Below are positions 17,864-26,610 of a stretch of DNA of 64,000 bases, piece after piece. The position numbers were made by a program, and so were the translations under genes. Every line of letters begins with the position of its first letter. Position 1 is the first letter of the stretch. The DNA lies in contig NZ_KE150413.1 of NCBI RefSeq assembly GCF_000411255.1, forward strand, positions 1,526,580 to 1,590,579, written 5' to 3'. Source of the DNA: Paenibacillus sp. HGH0039 (lineage in GTDB: Bacteria; Bacillota; Bacilli; Paenibacillales; NBRC-103111). A model generated the notes under the pieces. The model made no database searches. It was not told where the DNA came from and worked only from the letters and a program-made list of their open reading frames with translations.

Positions 17864-17930
17864 AATACACTCTTTAGAACCGCATGGGAACCTTCGGGGT
17901 CAACCGGTGTATTCTAGGGAGTGTATTTTT
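17864..17930 (+). terminator. Long hairpin, probable terminator after the chitinase
   Basis: AATACACTC (17864-17872) pairs with GAGTGTATT (17919-17927) and a T run follows. The 46-base loop holds a smaller stem around a TTCG loop. It lies 120 bases after the chitinase stop. Apart from this hairpin and the next promoter, I see nothing in 17744-18105. Confidence 0.55.
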
Positions 17931-18052
17931 ATGGAGAGAAATGCTGTGTCGTTCCGCGGCCTTCATCTTCCTCTTTTTCTGGAGAAAACCTCCTTCTTTA
18001 CGGGTATGTTCAGCAGATGGAGCCGGATTGGTTCCGTGCGGTCTCCCCGTGG

Positions 18053-18058
18053 TATAAT
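18053..18058 (+). promoter_or_regulatory. Probable -10 box of the metallophosphoesterase gene
   Basis: TATAAT lies 48 bases before the GTG start. TTGGTT, 19 bases upstream, is a possible -35 box. Confidence 0.55.
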
Positions 18059-18105
18059 GCGGACATCTCATCTGTTTACCTGTTAAATAAAGGAGTCGGA
18101 CTCTA

Positions 18106-19248
18106 GTGAAATCGCGTCTTGTTCTGCTTGTTTTGGCTCTGCTCGTTTATGTGGGGCTTAATCTTTACATCGGATGGCATGGCGAACGCTTTCTCGACTT
18201 CTGGGGAATTTCCGTGCCGGCCGGAATATACTGGACTTTGCTGGCGATACTGGCTCTCGCTTACATGCTGGGCCGCTCTCCCGTAGTTCCGGGACCCCCG
18301 GGCAGGCTGCTGAAGGTCATCGGATCTTATTATTTCGCCGTGCTGGAATTTGCCGTGATTCTTCTTCCTCTGGGAGACTTGGCCGCCTGGCTCTTGAAAC
18401 TTGCGGGATTTCCTCCCGCCGTATATTTCGGAGGTACGGGAAGCGTCGTGCTCGTGATTCTGATTGTCCTCCTTGCCAAAGGATACTGGAATGCCTGGAC
18501 GCCCATCGTCCGGACGTACCGGGCGCGGGTCGGCAAACGGGCCGGACGCTTGCGTCAACTCCGGGTAGCCGTTGCATCCGACATTCACTTGGGTAATATT
18601 GTAGGAAAACGGCACTTGGCCCGTCTGGTTAAGGCGGTCGACGCGATGAAGCCCGATCTTATTCTGCTTCCCGGCGACCTTATCGACGACAGCATCGAAC
18701 CGTATATCCGCAACGGAATGTCGGAGGTCATGAAGCGGCTTCAGGCGAAATACGGCGTGTACGCGGTGCTGGGAAACCACGAATATTACGGCGGGCATAT
18801 CGAAGAGCACGTCCGCCAAATGGAGTCGATCGGTATCCGCGTGCTGCGGGACGAGACGGTTTCCGTAGAGGACGCTTTCTATATCGCGGGACGCAAAGAC
18901 AAGACGGCGGAGTCGTTCGAAACCGGCGGACGCATGGCGGTGGACCAGCTGCTATCCGGGCTTGATCATTCGAAGCCGATCCTCCTGATGGACCACCAGC
19001 CCTATCATTTCGCCAAGGCCGCCGCTGCCGGAGCGGACGTGCTTTTGTGCGGCCACACGCATCGCGGGCAGTTCGCGCCGAATCACTGGATCACGGGAAG
19101 ATTGTTCGAGCTGGATTGGGGCTACATGCTGAAGGAGAAGATGCATGTCGTCGTATCGTCCGGTTTCGGCACATGGGGACCCCCCATACGGATCGCCAGC
19201 CGTTCGGAAGTTATCGAGCTTATTCTCGATTTTGAGGAAGCGGAATGA
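18106..19248 (+). CDS. Membrane-anchored metallophosphoesterase
   Basis: In this 380-residue protein four hydrophobic segments (residues 3-125) anchor a calcineurin-like phosphoesterase domain facing one side of the membrane. Its metal-binding motifs are in order: ASDIHLGN, LLPGDLIDD, LGNHEYYGG, MDHQPYHF and CGHTHRGQF. This arrangement matches the YkuE/YaeI-like family, whose B. subtilis member is exported, but here there is a multi-helix anchor instead of a twin-arginine signal. The start is GTG 18106 with AAAGGAG upstream. The substrate is unknown. Confidence 0.88.
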   Translation: MKSRLVLLVLALLVYVGLNLYIGWHGERFLDFWGISVPAGIYWTLLAILALAYMLGRSPVVPGPPGRLLKVIGSYYFAVLEFAVILLPLGDLAAWLLKLAGFPPAVYFGGTGSVVLVILIVLLAKGYWNAWTPIVRTYRARVGKRAGRLRQLRVAVASDIHLGNIVGKRHLARLVKAVDAMKPDLILLPGDLIDDSIEPYIRNGMSEVMKRLQAKYGVYAVLGNHEYYGGHIEEHVRQMESIGIRVLRDETVSVEDAFYIAGRKDKTAESFETGGRMAVDQLLSGLDHSKPILLMDHQPYHFAKAAAAGADVLLCGHTHRGQFAPNHWITGRLFELDWGYMLKEKMHVVVSSGFGTWGPPIRIASRSEVIELILDFEEAE

Positions 19249-19314
19249 AAGAGTTTTCATGGTATAATAGTCTGGTAAAAGGCCGCGCTGGAACTGACGA
19301 GGGGAGAGAGAAGC

Positions 19315-20307
19315 ATGACACACAACCGTGCGTATGAGAGTAACTATCAGGGAATGAAAGCCGTCCGGCTGGAATGGGGCGCCTATGAAGCCGTCATGCT
19401 CCCGGATTACGGAGGCAACCTTATCGCTTTTCGGGATACGGACAACGGCTACCGGTTTCTGCACGAACCGGCTGAGGAAGAGCTGGAATCCTTCAAGGCG
19501 AATCCGGGAATCCACGGCATTCCCGTGCTTTTTCCGCCGAACCGTTATGAAGACGGCAAGTTCCCGTGGAACGGCAAAGTGCTTCGGTTTCCGATTAACG
19601 AAGAGGCGACGGGCAACCATTTGCACGGATTTCTACATAAGATTCCCTGGCAAGTGGACGAATACGGGACGACGGAAAGCGAAAGCTTCGTAAGCGTATC
19701 CGTCCGGGTGGATGAAGCCCATGAGGTGTACAAGTTTCTCCCGTTCCGCTTTACGATCCGCCTGCGTTATTCGCTCAGCGCGGACGGCTTGGCCCAGCAT
19801 CTGTTTATCCGCAACGAAGGCGGAGAACGGATGCCTTGTCTGCTTGCTTTTCACACGTCGGTTAACGCCCCTTTCGCACCGGATGCTTCGGCGAAGGATT
19901 ACAGGGTGAAGCTGACGATCGGCAAGCGCTGGGAGATGAACGACCGCATGCTTCCTACGGGCAGGCAGCAAGCCCTGACGCGCGAAGAGGAACAGCTTCG
20001 GGACGAAGGGATTTATCCCTTCTACGAACCGCTGGACAACCATTATACGGTGTCGGCCCGGAACGGGCGCAACCGCATGGAGCTGACCGACACGAAGCGC
20101 AACGTCACCCTCGTTTACGATGTCGGTACGTCCTACAAGCAGTGGATGATCTGGAACCACTTCGGGGAGGAAGGGTTTTTCTGCCCGGAGCCGCAGGTGA
20201 ATCTCGTGAACGCGCCGAACAGTCCGCTGCCGGCAGAGGAAATCGGCTTGTTCGGGCTGGATCCCGGAGAAATCTGGGAAGAGACCGGAAGGCTTTATGT
20301 GAAATAA
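19315..20307 (+). CDS. Aldose 1-epimerase (GalM-like) family protein
   Basis: This 330-residue cytoplasmic beta-sandwich protein of the GalM superfamily interconverts anomers of aldoses. Visible landmarks are GNLIAFRD near residue 35, the NHLHGFLHKIPW segment with the first catalytic-type His, LAFHTSVNAPF with the second His, and a Glu in the C-terminal FFCPEPQVNLVNAPN. The sugar is not known. GGGGAGAG precedes ATG 19315, and a TATAAT (19263-19268) suggests its own promoter. Confidence 0.82.
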   Translation: MTHNRAYESNYQGMKAVRLEWGAYEAVMLPDYGGNLIAFRDTDNGYRFLHEPAEEELESFKANPGIHGIPVLFPPNRYEDGKFPWNGKVLRFPINEEATGNHLHGFLHKIPWQVDEYGTTESESFVSVSVRVDEAHEVYKFLPFRFTIRLRYSLSADGLAQHLFIRNEGGERMPCLLAFHTSVNAPFAPDASAKDYRVKLTIGKRWEMNDRMLPTGRQQALTREEEQLRDEGIYPFYEPLDNHYTVSARNGRNRMELTDTKRNVTLVYDVGTSYKQWMIWNHFGEEGFFCPEPQVNLVNAPNSPLPAEEIGLFGLDPGEIWEETGRLYVK

Positions 20308-20396
20308 CGACTGCTTTTAACCGAAGCGGCAAAAGAAGACGGCGCTTTCCCATCATCTCCAGAACATGATAAGATGGGAGGCAAGGAGGAGTATAT

Positions 20397-21083
20397 ATGA
20401 CCACACCTAACGAATCCGGCGATCAGCCTATCGAAGCTCAAGCGACAGAAGAAGAGCAGCTGTCTCCCGAAGAACAGGCAGCCAAAGAACAGCAGGAGCA
20501 ACAGCAGCAGAACGAAATTATTTTTGCCTGGTACAAGCATGCCGAGCAGGTATTGAAAGAGCAGTTTTCCGATTACGAAGTGGAAGGACAGGTAGGCCAG
20601 CACCCCGTCTTCGGTCCATTGTTCGCCTACACGGTCCGTCAAAACGATAACAGCTATTCCTGCGGATTTTTCCTTAACGAGCTCGTGCATACGTTCCAGA
20701 ACAAGGAGAATCCGGGTCTCTGGATGTCTTCCTTCTTCGTGGACTTGATTCGCAGCTCCGACAATCGTCCGCTTCCGGCCGCTCCTCAAAGCGAAGAAGA
20801 AGCGAAAGAGCTGCTGGACAAATATATCGTGCCTCACTGCGCGGAGAGCGTAAGAAGCGAATTTCCGGAAGAACAGATCTACGTCGATCTGGAGATGCAT
20901 TCGGAAGCGGGTCCTGTCCTGGAAGTGGGCTTCCCGTCCATTAAAGAAGGCAACAATACGTTTGCCCTTCCGCTCCAGTTTCTGATGACGCTTCACTTGC
21001 TGAACCGCGATCCGGCCGATCCGCTCGTTCAGGCGCTTTATAAAATCCATGAAGAGCATCAGCAGCAGGCGGAGCACACGTAA
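20397..21083 (+). CDS. Acidic cytoplasmic protein of unknown function
   Basis: This 228-residue protein begins with about 40 residues rich in Glu and Gln (EEEQLSPEEQAAKEQQEQQ), probably disordered. A folded domain without membrane segments follows, with KHAEQVLKEQFSDYEVEGQVG, a single Cys pair too far apart for a metal site, and the C-terminal LQFLMTLHLLNRDPADP. I do not recognise the family. GGAGGAG lies 6 bases before ATG 20397 and a terminator follows, so it is a single-gene transcript and clearly expressed-looking. Confidence 0.75.
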   Translation: MTTPNESGDQPIEAQATEEEQLSPEEQAAKEQQEQQQQNEIIFAWYKHAEQVLKEQFSDYEVEGQVGQHPVFGPLFAYTVRQNDNSYSCGFFLNELVHTFQNKENPGLWMSSFFVDLIRSSDNRPLPAAPQSEEEAKELLDKYIVPHCAESVRSEFPEEQIYVDLEMHSEAGPVLEVGFPSIKEGNNTFALPLQFLMTLHLLNRDPADPLVQALYKIHEEHQQQAEHT

Positions 21084-21158
21084 CACCGATTCCGGCTGTC
21101 CGATCCTGCTTGCCGAGCAGCGGTGCCGCTTATCGTGCCGTACCGGCTGGCGAGGTAT

Positions 21159-21196
21159 AAAAAAGACGATTCTCCGAAAGGGGAATCGTCTTTTTT
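21159..21196. terminator. Bidirectional terminator between convergent genes
   Basis: AAAAAAGACGATTCTCC, a GAAA loop and the complementary arm ending TTTTTT. It serves both the acidic protein gene and the convergent AraC gene. Confidence 0.9.
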
Positions 21197-21208
21197 CGTT
21201 GCCATGCG

Positions 21209-22138
21209 CTACAAACCGGGCTCTTCTTCGAAGTTCAGGTTTACCGGAGCGTCGGGGAGCGCGGCAATCTCTTCGAGATTCGTCACAGGCACCTGGAGAC
21301 TGACGGTATCGAACTGGAGGCTGTCGATCCAGACCCGGCCGCTTCCGTTCAACAGGACACCAAACGCGATGGCCACACTCTCTTTGGGCACATCCAGCAC
21401 CAGGCTGTAACGGCTCCAGTCCGTCGTTCCGCGGATGGGTCTGCCGCTCATGTTGTCAAACCCGAGCACGTCGTGATCCTTGCCGTCTATACGCAGCCAC
21501 AGGCCGCACCAGTCATTGACCTGCTCGGTTTTGACGAATCCGCTCAGCCGGAGCCGGGTTCCCGAGTAAGCGTCCGCCTTGAACATCTGCATCATGGTTC
21601 CGAAGCCGAAGGCCCGTTCCGTAAGCGAACGCAGATAACCGGACGATTTGCCGTGGTGGACCACCAGCCGGTCTATGCCCATCTCGTAATCTCCCGAATG
21701 GGTGCCGGTAAGCATCCATCCCCGGGGTTCTCCTTGTAAATCGTTGATTCGTTCCGTCTGTTCGGCCATTTCGGCTTCACTCTCCTTCTGCATCGTAAGC
21801 GTTCGGTAGTAGGAACGGTATTGACCCGGCGTCATGAGGAACATGCGCTTGAAAGAGCGGGTAAACGATTCCTGGGAATCGAAGCGGTATTCAAGCGCGA
21901 TATCGAGGATCCTCCGCTCGGTTCCGAGCAGGCTGCATGCCGCGCTGGACAGTCGGCGCCTGCGTATATAGTCGGCGGGAGGCATGCCTACCTGAGCCTG
22001 GAAGATCCGGTGAAAATGATACATGGAAAATGCCGCCCGCTCGGCGAGGATTTCCAGATTCAGCTCCTCTTTCAGATGAGCCTCGATGTAAGAAAGGGTC
22101 CGGTTGACCGTTTCCGAATATACGACTGCTTGCACCAT
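21209..22138 (-). CDS. AraC family regulator with C-terminal sensor domain
   Basis: In this 309-residue regulator the two helix-turn-helix units are at the N-terminus (residues 5-110), with NLEILAERAAFSMYHFHRIF and LDIALEYRFDSQESFTRSFK. A linker and a beta-rich C-terminal domain of about 170 residues follow (GTHSGDYEMGIDRLVVHHGK; FGVLLNGSGRVWIDSLQFD). This domain looks like a carbohydrate-binding-type jelly roll, seen behind AraC HTH units in paenibacilli. The effector is unknown. It converges with the acidic protein gene and shares its terminator. The start has only a weak Shine-Dalgarno. Confidence 0.82.
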   Translation of the reverse strand: MVQAVVYSETVNRTLSYIEAHLKEELNLEILAERAAFSMYHFHRIFQAQVGMPPADYIRRRRLSSAACSLLGTERRILDIALEYRFDSQESFTRSFKRMFLMTPGQYRSYYRTLTMQKESEAEMAEQTERINDLQGEPRGWMLTGTHSGDYEMGIDRLVVHHGKSSGYLRSLTERAFGFGTMMQMFKADAYSGTRLRLSGFVKTEQVNDWCGLWLRIDGKDHDVLGFDNMSGRPIRGTTDWSRYSLVLDVPKESVAIAFGVLLNGSGRVWIDSLQFDTVSLQVPVTNLEEIAALPDAPVNLNFEEEPGL

Positions 22139-22211
22139 AGCCGGGTATCGCCTGCCTTTCCGTTATCAGCTTATCATGGAGAGCCGGACGGGGCTTGATC
22201 GTTCTTGCGCT

Positions 22212-22940
22212 TTACAACTGCTGCCGTTCGGCAACGGTCGAATGGTTATCTACGTACAGGGTGTTCGTGTACTCCACACGGCCGATTTCACAGCCGGGAC
22301 CGATCTTCACGTCTCTTCCTCGTACGACGGAGGCGGATGTATGCTCTAAGTAGATGACATCCCCTTCGATGATTCCGGCTTCCAGGGAGGTCAGTTTGGA
22401 ACCGAAAAGAGAAGCCAGCGAGTTGAGGAAACCGTTTTTCTTCACCTGGATGGACTCTCCGCCGATTTCTCGGGCCCGGCACGGTCCGAAGAGACGAATG
22501 TCGATTATGCCCGCATTAAGCAGGCCGCCGACTTCGAATCCGCCGTAGGCTTCGAACTTTTCCGCTTCGCAGTCTCCGTTGATCTGTACGGAACCGCGAA
22601 TGACCGCCGTGTCTGCGGTCAAAGAGCCGCCGATGCCGGCCGATCCGTTCACTTTGAATTGCCGTCCTGCCACGTCGCCCCGAAATTCCCCGTTTCCGCT
22701 GACACTCACCAATTCGGAACGGACATTCCCGGATACGGAGCCGCTTCCGCGTATGATCACTTCCCGGGCGGCCAAGCTCCCGTATACATGGCTGTGCCCC
22801 GCCGATTTATAGCTTCGGCATTCCAAATCGCCGTCTATCCGGCCGTTTCCGTTAATTCTCGCGTTCCGGTAACGTCCGCCGTCTGCCGAACCCGATCCGG
22901 AGATCGACAAGTCATTCGTTATATTAGGCTGTGCTTCCAT
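22212..22940 (-). CDS. Bactofilin-like polymer-forming protein
   Basis: This 242-residue protein is built almost entirely of short beta-strand repeats with Gly and hydrophobic residues at regular spacing (GSGSVSGNVRSELVSVSGNG; IRGSVQINGDCEAEKFEAYG). This is the right-handed beta-helix pattern of bactofilins, which polymerise into membrane-associated scaffolds. GGGAGG lies 7 bases before ATG 22940; an upstream in-frame TTG at 22958 includes the Shine-Dalgarno sequence itself and is rejected. The start is 2 bases after the stop of the YhbD-like gene, the same gene pairing as B. subtilis yhbD-yhbE. Confidence 0.87.
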   Translation of the reverse strand: MEAQPNITNDLSISGSGSADGGRYRNARINGNGRIDGDLECRSYKSAGHSHVYGSLAAREVIIRGSGSVSGNVRSELVSVSGNGEFRGDVAGRQFKVNGSAGIGGSLTADTAVIRGSVQINGDCEAEKFEAYGGFEVGGLLNAGIIDIRLFGPCRAREIGGESIQVKKNGFLNSLASLFGSKLTSLEAGIIEGDVIYLEHTSASVVRGRDVKIGPGCEIGRVEYTNTLYVDNHSTVAERQQL

Positions 22941-22942
22941 GG

Positions 22943-23575
22943 TCAGGCCTCCCGCCAAATTTTTGTTTTTAATGCTTCAACGGATGAGGAAAGCTGCAGG
23001 CGCGCCGCCACTTTCACACCCTTTTCCAGATAAATCTCTCCGGTGCCCTGCTTTAGAAAACAGGTGGACACACCCATTTTGCGGATAAAAAGAAGCTCCC
23101 CGTCGCTGTCGCTCATGTTCGGGTACTGGTCTGTCATAAGCTGGATAAGGCCGCTTCCTTCCTCCAAGCTGATTTCCCCGGTTTCGAGCAGCGTGTGAAG
23201 AACATAGACGGCGAAAATACGCTCGAATGTCCACACCTCGGCGTCTCTGCTGAGCCGGACGAAATAGTCCAATGCAACCTTCGAAACAATGTTATGAAGG
23301 ATAAGTTCTTCTTTCGTCATGCTCAGATCGGAAGGGCGGGGAGAGAAGCGATCGGCCAGCTCATCCAGCGACAAATCGTCTTTCTGGTGCAAAATGTTGT
23401 CGATGCGGACGAGAATCTCTTTCTTGGGAAAAAACGTTTCCTGCCCCGTGAAGGTAGATTTTCGGATGAACCACGCTTCCGGTATAAGGTTTTTTCGTTT
23501 CCAGCGATAAAGCTGGCCGTAGGATATGCCGGTCAATTCGAGCAGATCTTTTTTCGAAATCAATTCCTGCGTCAT
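22943..23575 (-). CDS. YhbD-like regulator (DUF4004) with MerR-type HTH
   Basis: In this 210-residue protein residues 3-45 form a MerR-like helix-turn-helix (KKDLLELTGISYGQLYRWKR, then NLIPEAWF). A mostly helical domain of unknown function follows, with LHQKDDLSLDELADRFSPRP. This matches the B. subtilis YhbD family found with bactofilins. I chose ATG 23575, with AGAGGTG 5 bases upstream, over an ATG at 23605 that lies in the operator-like palindrome. It is probably cotranscribed with the bactofilin gene and may control its own operon. Confidence 0.85.
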   Translation of the reverse strand: MTQELISKKDLLELTGISYGQLYRWKRKNLIPEAWFIRKSTFTGQETFFPKKEILVRIDNILHQKDDLSLDELADRFSPRPSDLSMTKEELILHNIVSKVALDYFVRLSRDAEVWTFERIFAVYVLHTLLETGEISLEEGSGLIQLMTDQYPNMSDSDGELLFIRKMGVSTCFLKQGTGEIYLEKGVKVAARLQLSSSVEALKTKIWREA

Positions 23576-23597
23576 CTCAACACCTCTTGAAAAAGAT

Positions 23598-23617
23598 TGT
23601 AACATAACACTGTTACA
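23598..23617 (-). promoter_or_regulatory. Operator-like inverted repeat before the YhbD-bactofilin operon
   Basis: TGTAACA (23598-23604) and TGTTACA (23611-23617) form a 7+7 inverted repeat with a 6-base spacer, 23 bases upstream of the YhbD start. MerR-type proteins bind dyads of this kind in their own promoters, so autoregulation is likely but inferred. Confidence 0.55.
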
Positions 23618-23675
23618 CTGTAAATCACCCTACATGCATAAGATTTTTCTTATCCATGAAGTCATAAAAAAGACG

Positions 23676-23820
23676 TTGACACTTCAAAAAAACGTGTGCT
23701 AAGCTACTTGAAACTCCGATAACATACTAATCCAATCGGAATTATTAAAACGAAAGAGTCTACCGTTCGAACGGAGACGCGCTTTTTTCCCTTCAGGGGA
23801 AAGTGCGTCTTCTTTTTTTT
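23676..23820 (+). promoter_or_regulatory. Leader of the sulfonate operon with promoter and attenuator-like terminator
   Basis: TTGACA at 23676-23681 with a weak TAAGCT -10 at 23700-23705 should start a transcript. AGACGCGCTTTTTTCCC and its complement (23775-23810), followed by eight T, form a full terminator 38 bases before ssuA. Upstream, TCCGAT (23715-23720) pairs with ATCGGA (23735-23740). CTCCG (23714-23718) could instead pair with CGGAG (23772-23776) and disrupt the terminator. ATCGGAATTA at 23735-23744 resembles the 3' half of the CymR box of sulfur genes. I cannot assign a known riboswitch class. Confidence 0.65.
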
Positions 23821-23857
23821 GGATGAACGGAAGAACATAAGGGGGAGAGAGACGAAA

Positions 23858-24907
23858 ATGACAACGATATCCGGGTGGCTGAAGCGTTCCGCACGTACAA
23901 AGGCACGGCTGGCGGCCCTTATGCTGACGGCTGCGGTCGTTCTGTCCGCATGTTCTTCGGGCGGGGACAAAGGGGCCGCGGCAACAACGCCGAATGAGGC
24001 AAAATCCGCCGTATCGGGAGACTCCAAGGTGGTCCGAATCGGCTATCAGAAAGGGAACACGCTTAATATTTTGAAAGAACACGGCAATCTGGAGAAACGG
24101 CTGAAAGAGAAGAACATCACCGTGGAATGGAAAGTTTTTGCGGGCGGAAATTTTCTGCTGGAGGCGTTAACGGCGGGAAGCATCGATTTCGGGCATGCGG
24201 CAGACGGCTCGGGCGTATTCGCGCAGGCCGGAGGCAAACCGTTTGTCTACGTGGGCAGCGATCTTCCCAACCCGGAAGGCATGGGAATTGTGGTTCATGC
24301 GGGTTCGCCGGTAAAAACCGTCGCGGATTTGAAAGGCAAGAAGATCGCGGTGGCGAAGGGCGGGAATCATCATTACCTCGCTGTTCTGGCGCTGGAAAAG
24401 GCCGGTCTCAAACTGGACGATGTCAAATTCGTGTTCGTCAAAGACGCATCCGAAGGGAGAGCTCTGTTCGAAACGAAGCAGGTGGACGCGCTCGGCTCCT
24501 GGGACCCTTTTTTTGCCTCGGTCGAGAACGATCTGTCGCCGGTGACGCTGACGGACGGAACGGGATATTCACCGAACCGGACCTTTTATTACGCCAATGA
24601 AACGTTCGCGAAAGGAAATGCCGAGCTGATCCAAACGATTCTGGAAGAAATCGACGTCTCCGACAAATGGGCCAATACGAACAAGCCGGAAGTCGTCAAG
24701 CAGTTGACGGAAGCGCTCGGCATCGACCAAAAGGCAATCGAACGGGCCGTGAACCGACGAACGTACGGCGTCGAAAATTTGTCGCCGGAAATCATCGAGC
24801 CGCAGCAAAAACTGGCCGATACGTTCCACCGGATCGGACTGATCGGGGACAAGATCCATGTAGCTCCGCTGATGCCGACCCAGCAGGCGTGGGCAATCGG
24901 AAAATGA
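23858..24907 (+). CDS. ssuA: Aliphatic sulfonate ABC transporter substrate-binding lipoprotein
   Basis: This 349-residue periplasmic-binding-type protein is anchored outside the membrane. The signal peptide ends in the lipobox LSAC. The mature part is an SsuA/NrtA-type solute-binding fold, with RIGYQKGNTLNILKEHG at the start, the ligand-pocket segment ALTAGSIDFGHAADGS and LGSWDPFFASVEND later. These match sulfonate-binding members rather than nitrate ones. GGGGGAGAG precedes ATG 23858. It heads an ssuA-ssuC-ssuB-dehydrogenase operon for sulfur acquisition. Confidence 0.9.
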   Translation: MTTISGWLKRSARTKARLAALMLTAAVVLSACSSGGDKGAAATTPNEAKSAVSGDSKVVRIGYQKGNTLNILKEHGNLEKRLKEKNITVEWKVFAGGNFLLEALTAGSIDFGHAADGSGVFAQAGGKPFVYVGSDLPNPEGMGIVVHAGSPVKTVADLKGKKIAVAKGGNHHYLAVLALEKAGLKLDDVKFVFVKDASEGRALFETKQVDALGSWDPFFASVENDLSPVTLTDGTGYSPNRTFYYANETFAKGNAELIQTILEEIDVSDKWANTNKPEVVKQLTEALGIDQKAIERAVNRRTYGVENLSPEIIEPQQKLADTFHRIGLIGDKIHVAPLMPTQQAWAIGK

Positions 24908-24938
24908 CGGCGGATTATAACTTGAGGGAGATGACGAA

Positions 24939-25742
24939 ATGTCGGTAAGCATTCAACAAGCGGATACGAGACGAAGAGATACATGGGCGGCCGCGCTGCT
25001 TCCCTGGCTGCTTCCGGCGCTTATTCTGGCGGGCTGGCATATGGCCGCCGTCTACGGGCCCGTTTCCCAGCGCTTGTTCCCGCCTCCTCTTGAGGTGGCG
25101 AGGTCGGGTTGGAAGCTTCTTTCCTCGGGCCAGCTTACGTATCATCTGGGCGTCAGTCTGGGGCGCGCGGCAGCGGGTTTTGTCATCGGCGGGGGAATCG
25201 GGCTGCTGCTGGGGGCCGCCAACGGATTGTTTGTGACGTCCTACCGGATGTTCGATACGTCGATCCAGATGATCCGAAATATTCCGCACCTTGCGCTGGT
25301 ACCCCTTGTGATATTATGGATGGGAATCGACGAAGGAGCGAAGGTGTTCCTGGTTTCTCTCGGCGTGCTTTTCCCGGTCTACGTAAATACATTTCACGGA
25401 ATACGATCCATCGACCGGGGGTATTTAGAAATGGGGGGCGTCTACGGACTCACCTCCTGGCAGCTTTTCCGCCATGTTATTTTGCCGGGGGCGCTTCCTT
25501 CCGTTTTTGTGGGGATCCGATACGGGCTCGGAATTATGTGGCTGACGCTGATTGTAGCCGAGACGATCGCAACGGATAAAGGAATCGGGTATTTGGCTTT
25601 AAATGCCCGTGAGTTTATGCAGGCGGACATCATCATTTTAAGTATTCTGCTGTACGCGCTGCTGGGCAAGCTGGCGGATGTGATCGCCAAATGGCTGGAG
25701 CATACTGTGCTCAAGTGGAATGTAAGCTACCGGAAAGCCTAG
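24939..25742 (+). CDS. ssuC: Sulfonate ABC transporter permease
   Basis: This 267-residue membrane protein of the BPD-transporter permease family has about six helices. The EAA-type loop that contacts the ATPase is visible as YLEMGGVYGLTSWQLFRHVILPGALPSVFVG. It ends with a basic tail (WNVSYRKA). GAGGGAG precedes ATG 24939, which lies 31 bases after ssuA. Confidence 0.92.
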   Translation: MSVSIQQADTRRRDTWAAALLPWLLPALILAGWHMAAVYGPVSQRLFPPPLEVARSGWKLLSSGQLTYHLGVSLGRAAAGFVIGGGIGLLLGAANGLFVTSYRMFDTSIQMIRNIPHLALVPLVILWMGIDEGAKVFLVSLGVLFPVYVNTFHGIRSIDRGYLEMGGVYGLTSWQLFRHVILPGALPSVFVGIRYGLGIMWLTLIVAETIATDKGIGYLALNAREFMQADIIILSILLYALLGKLADVIAKWLEHTVLKWNVSYRKA

Positions 25743-25767
25743 AACAACGTAAACGGAGGTGCCGCAA

Positions 25768-26610
25768 TTGAGCGGGTGGAGTCAGTTGGCCGAGGAGGCT
25801 TTATATACGGAAGCCCTGGCAGGTGATAAAAGAAGGGCGGTTTCGGGCGATGACGCCGGGCAAAGCGGGGAGCGCCTGTTCGGAGCGTCTGTCCGGCTGC
25901 AGGGCGTTCATAAATCGTTCGGAGGCAAAAAAGTGCTTCACGAGCTGGATCTGACGATCCGTCCGGGTCAGTTTATTGCCGTTGCAGGCAGAAGCGGCAG
26001 CGGAAAAAGCACGCTGCTCAGACTGCTGGCGGGGCTTGAGAAACCTGCCGAGGGCCGGATCGAGATCGACGGCAGGCCCGTATCCGGCATTGGCCGGGAT
26101 ATCACGGTCATGTTCCAGGAGGCCCGCCTGCTCCCGTGGAAAACCGTGCTGGACAACGTCGGCATCGGTTTGAGCGGGAACTGGCGCCCGCGTGCCCTGC
26201 ACGTACTCGGGCAGGTTGGCCTGACGGACCGCGCCGGCGACTGGCCGGGCGTCCTGTCCGGAGGCCAGAAGCAGCGGGTGGCCTTGGCGCGGGCGCTTGT
26301 CCGCCAGCCGAAGCTGCTGCTGCTGGATGAGCCGCTGAGCGCCCTGGATGCGCTGACCCGGCTGGAGATGCAGCAGCTGATCGGCACGCTCTGGCAGCGG
26401 CACGGCTTCACGACGCTGCTCGTCACGCACGATGTAAGCGAAGCGGTCCGTCTGGCGGACCGGATTCTTCTGATCGAGGACGGGAAAATCGCGCTGGACG
26501 CCGATAACCCGGTTCCGTGGCCGAGGGATCAGGCGAATCCGGAATTCGCCGGACTCGAGAAGCGGGTTCTGGAGCGGATTATGCAGACAAACGGGGGGAA
26601 CGGCCGATGA
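25768..26610 (+). CDS. ssuB: Sulfonate ABC transporter ATP-binding protein
   Basis: This 280-residue ATPase drives import. Walker A is GRSGSGKST, the Q-loop region is [14 protein letters not shown], the signature is LSGGQKQR and Walker B is [12 protein letters not shown] with the H-loop in [11 protein letters not shown]. About 35 extra residues precede the ABC domain. The start is TTG 25768, 8 bases after GGAGG; the GTG at 25759 overlaps the Shine-Dalgarno and is rejected. Its stop overlaps the next gene's ATG (ATGA). Confidence 0.93.
   Translation: MSGWSQLAEEALYTEALAGDKRRAVSGDDAGQSGERLFGASVRLQGVHKSFGGKKVLHELDLTIRPGQFIAVAGRSGSGKSTLLRLLAGLEKPAEGRIEIDGRPVSGIGRDITVMFQEARLLPWKTVLDNVGIGLSGNWRPRALHVLGQVGLTDRAGDWPGVLSGGQKQRVALARALVRQPKLLLLDEPLSALDALTRLEMQQLIGTLWQRHGFTTLLVTHDVSEAVRLADRILLIEDGKIALDADNPVPWPRDQANPEFAGLEKRVLERIMQTNGGNGR

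Noticed and set aside
17921-18106. 61-codon frame before the metallophosphoesterase
   Set aside because: It begins inside a terminator hairpin and runs through the next promoter.
23714-23776. Purine-riboswitch-like GTCTACC in the ssu leader
   Set aside because: The two loop sequences and the closing P1 partner of purine riboswitches are absent; only one short string matches.
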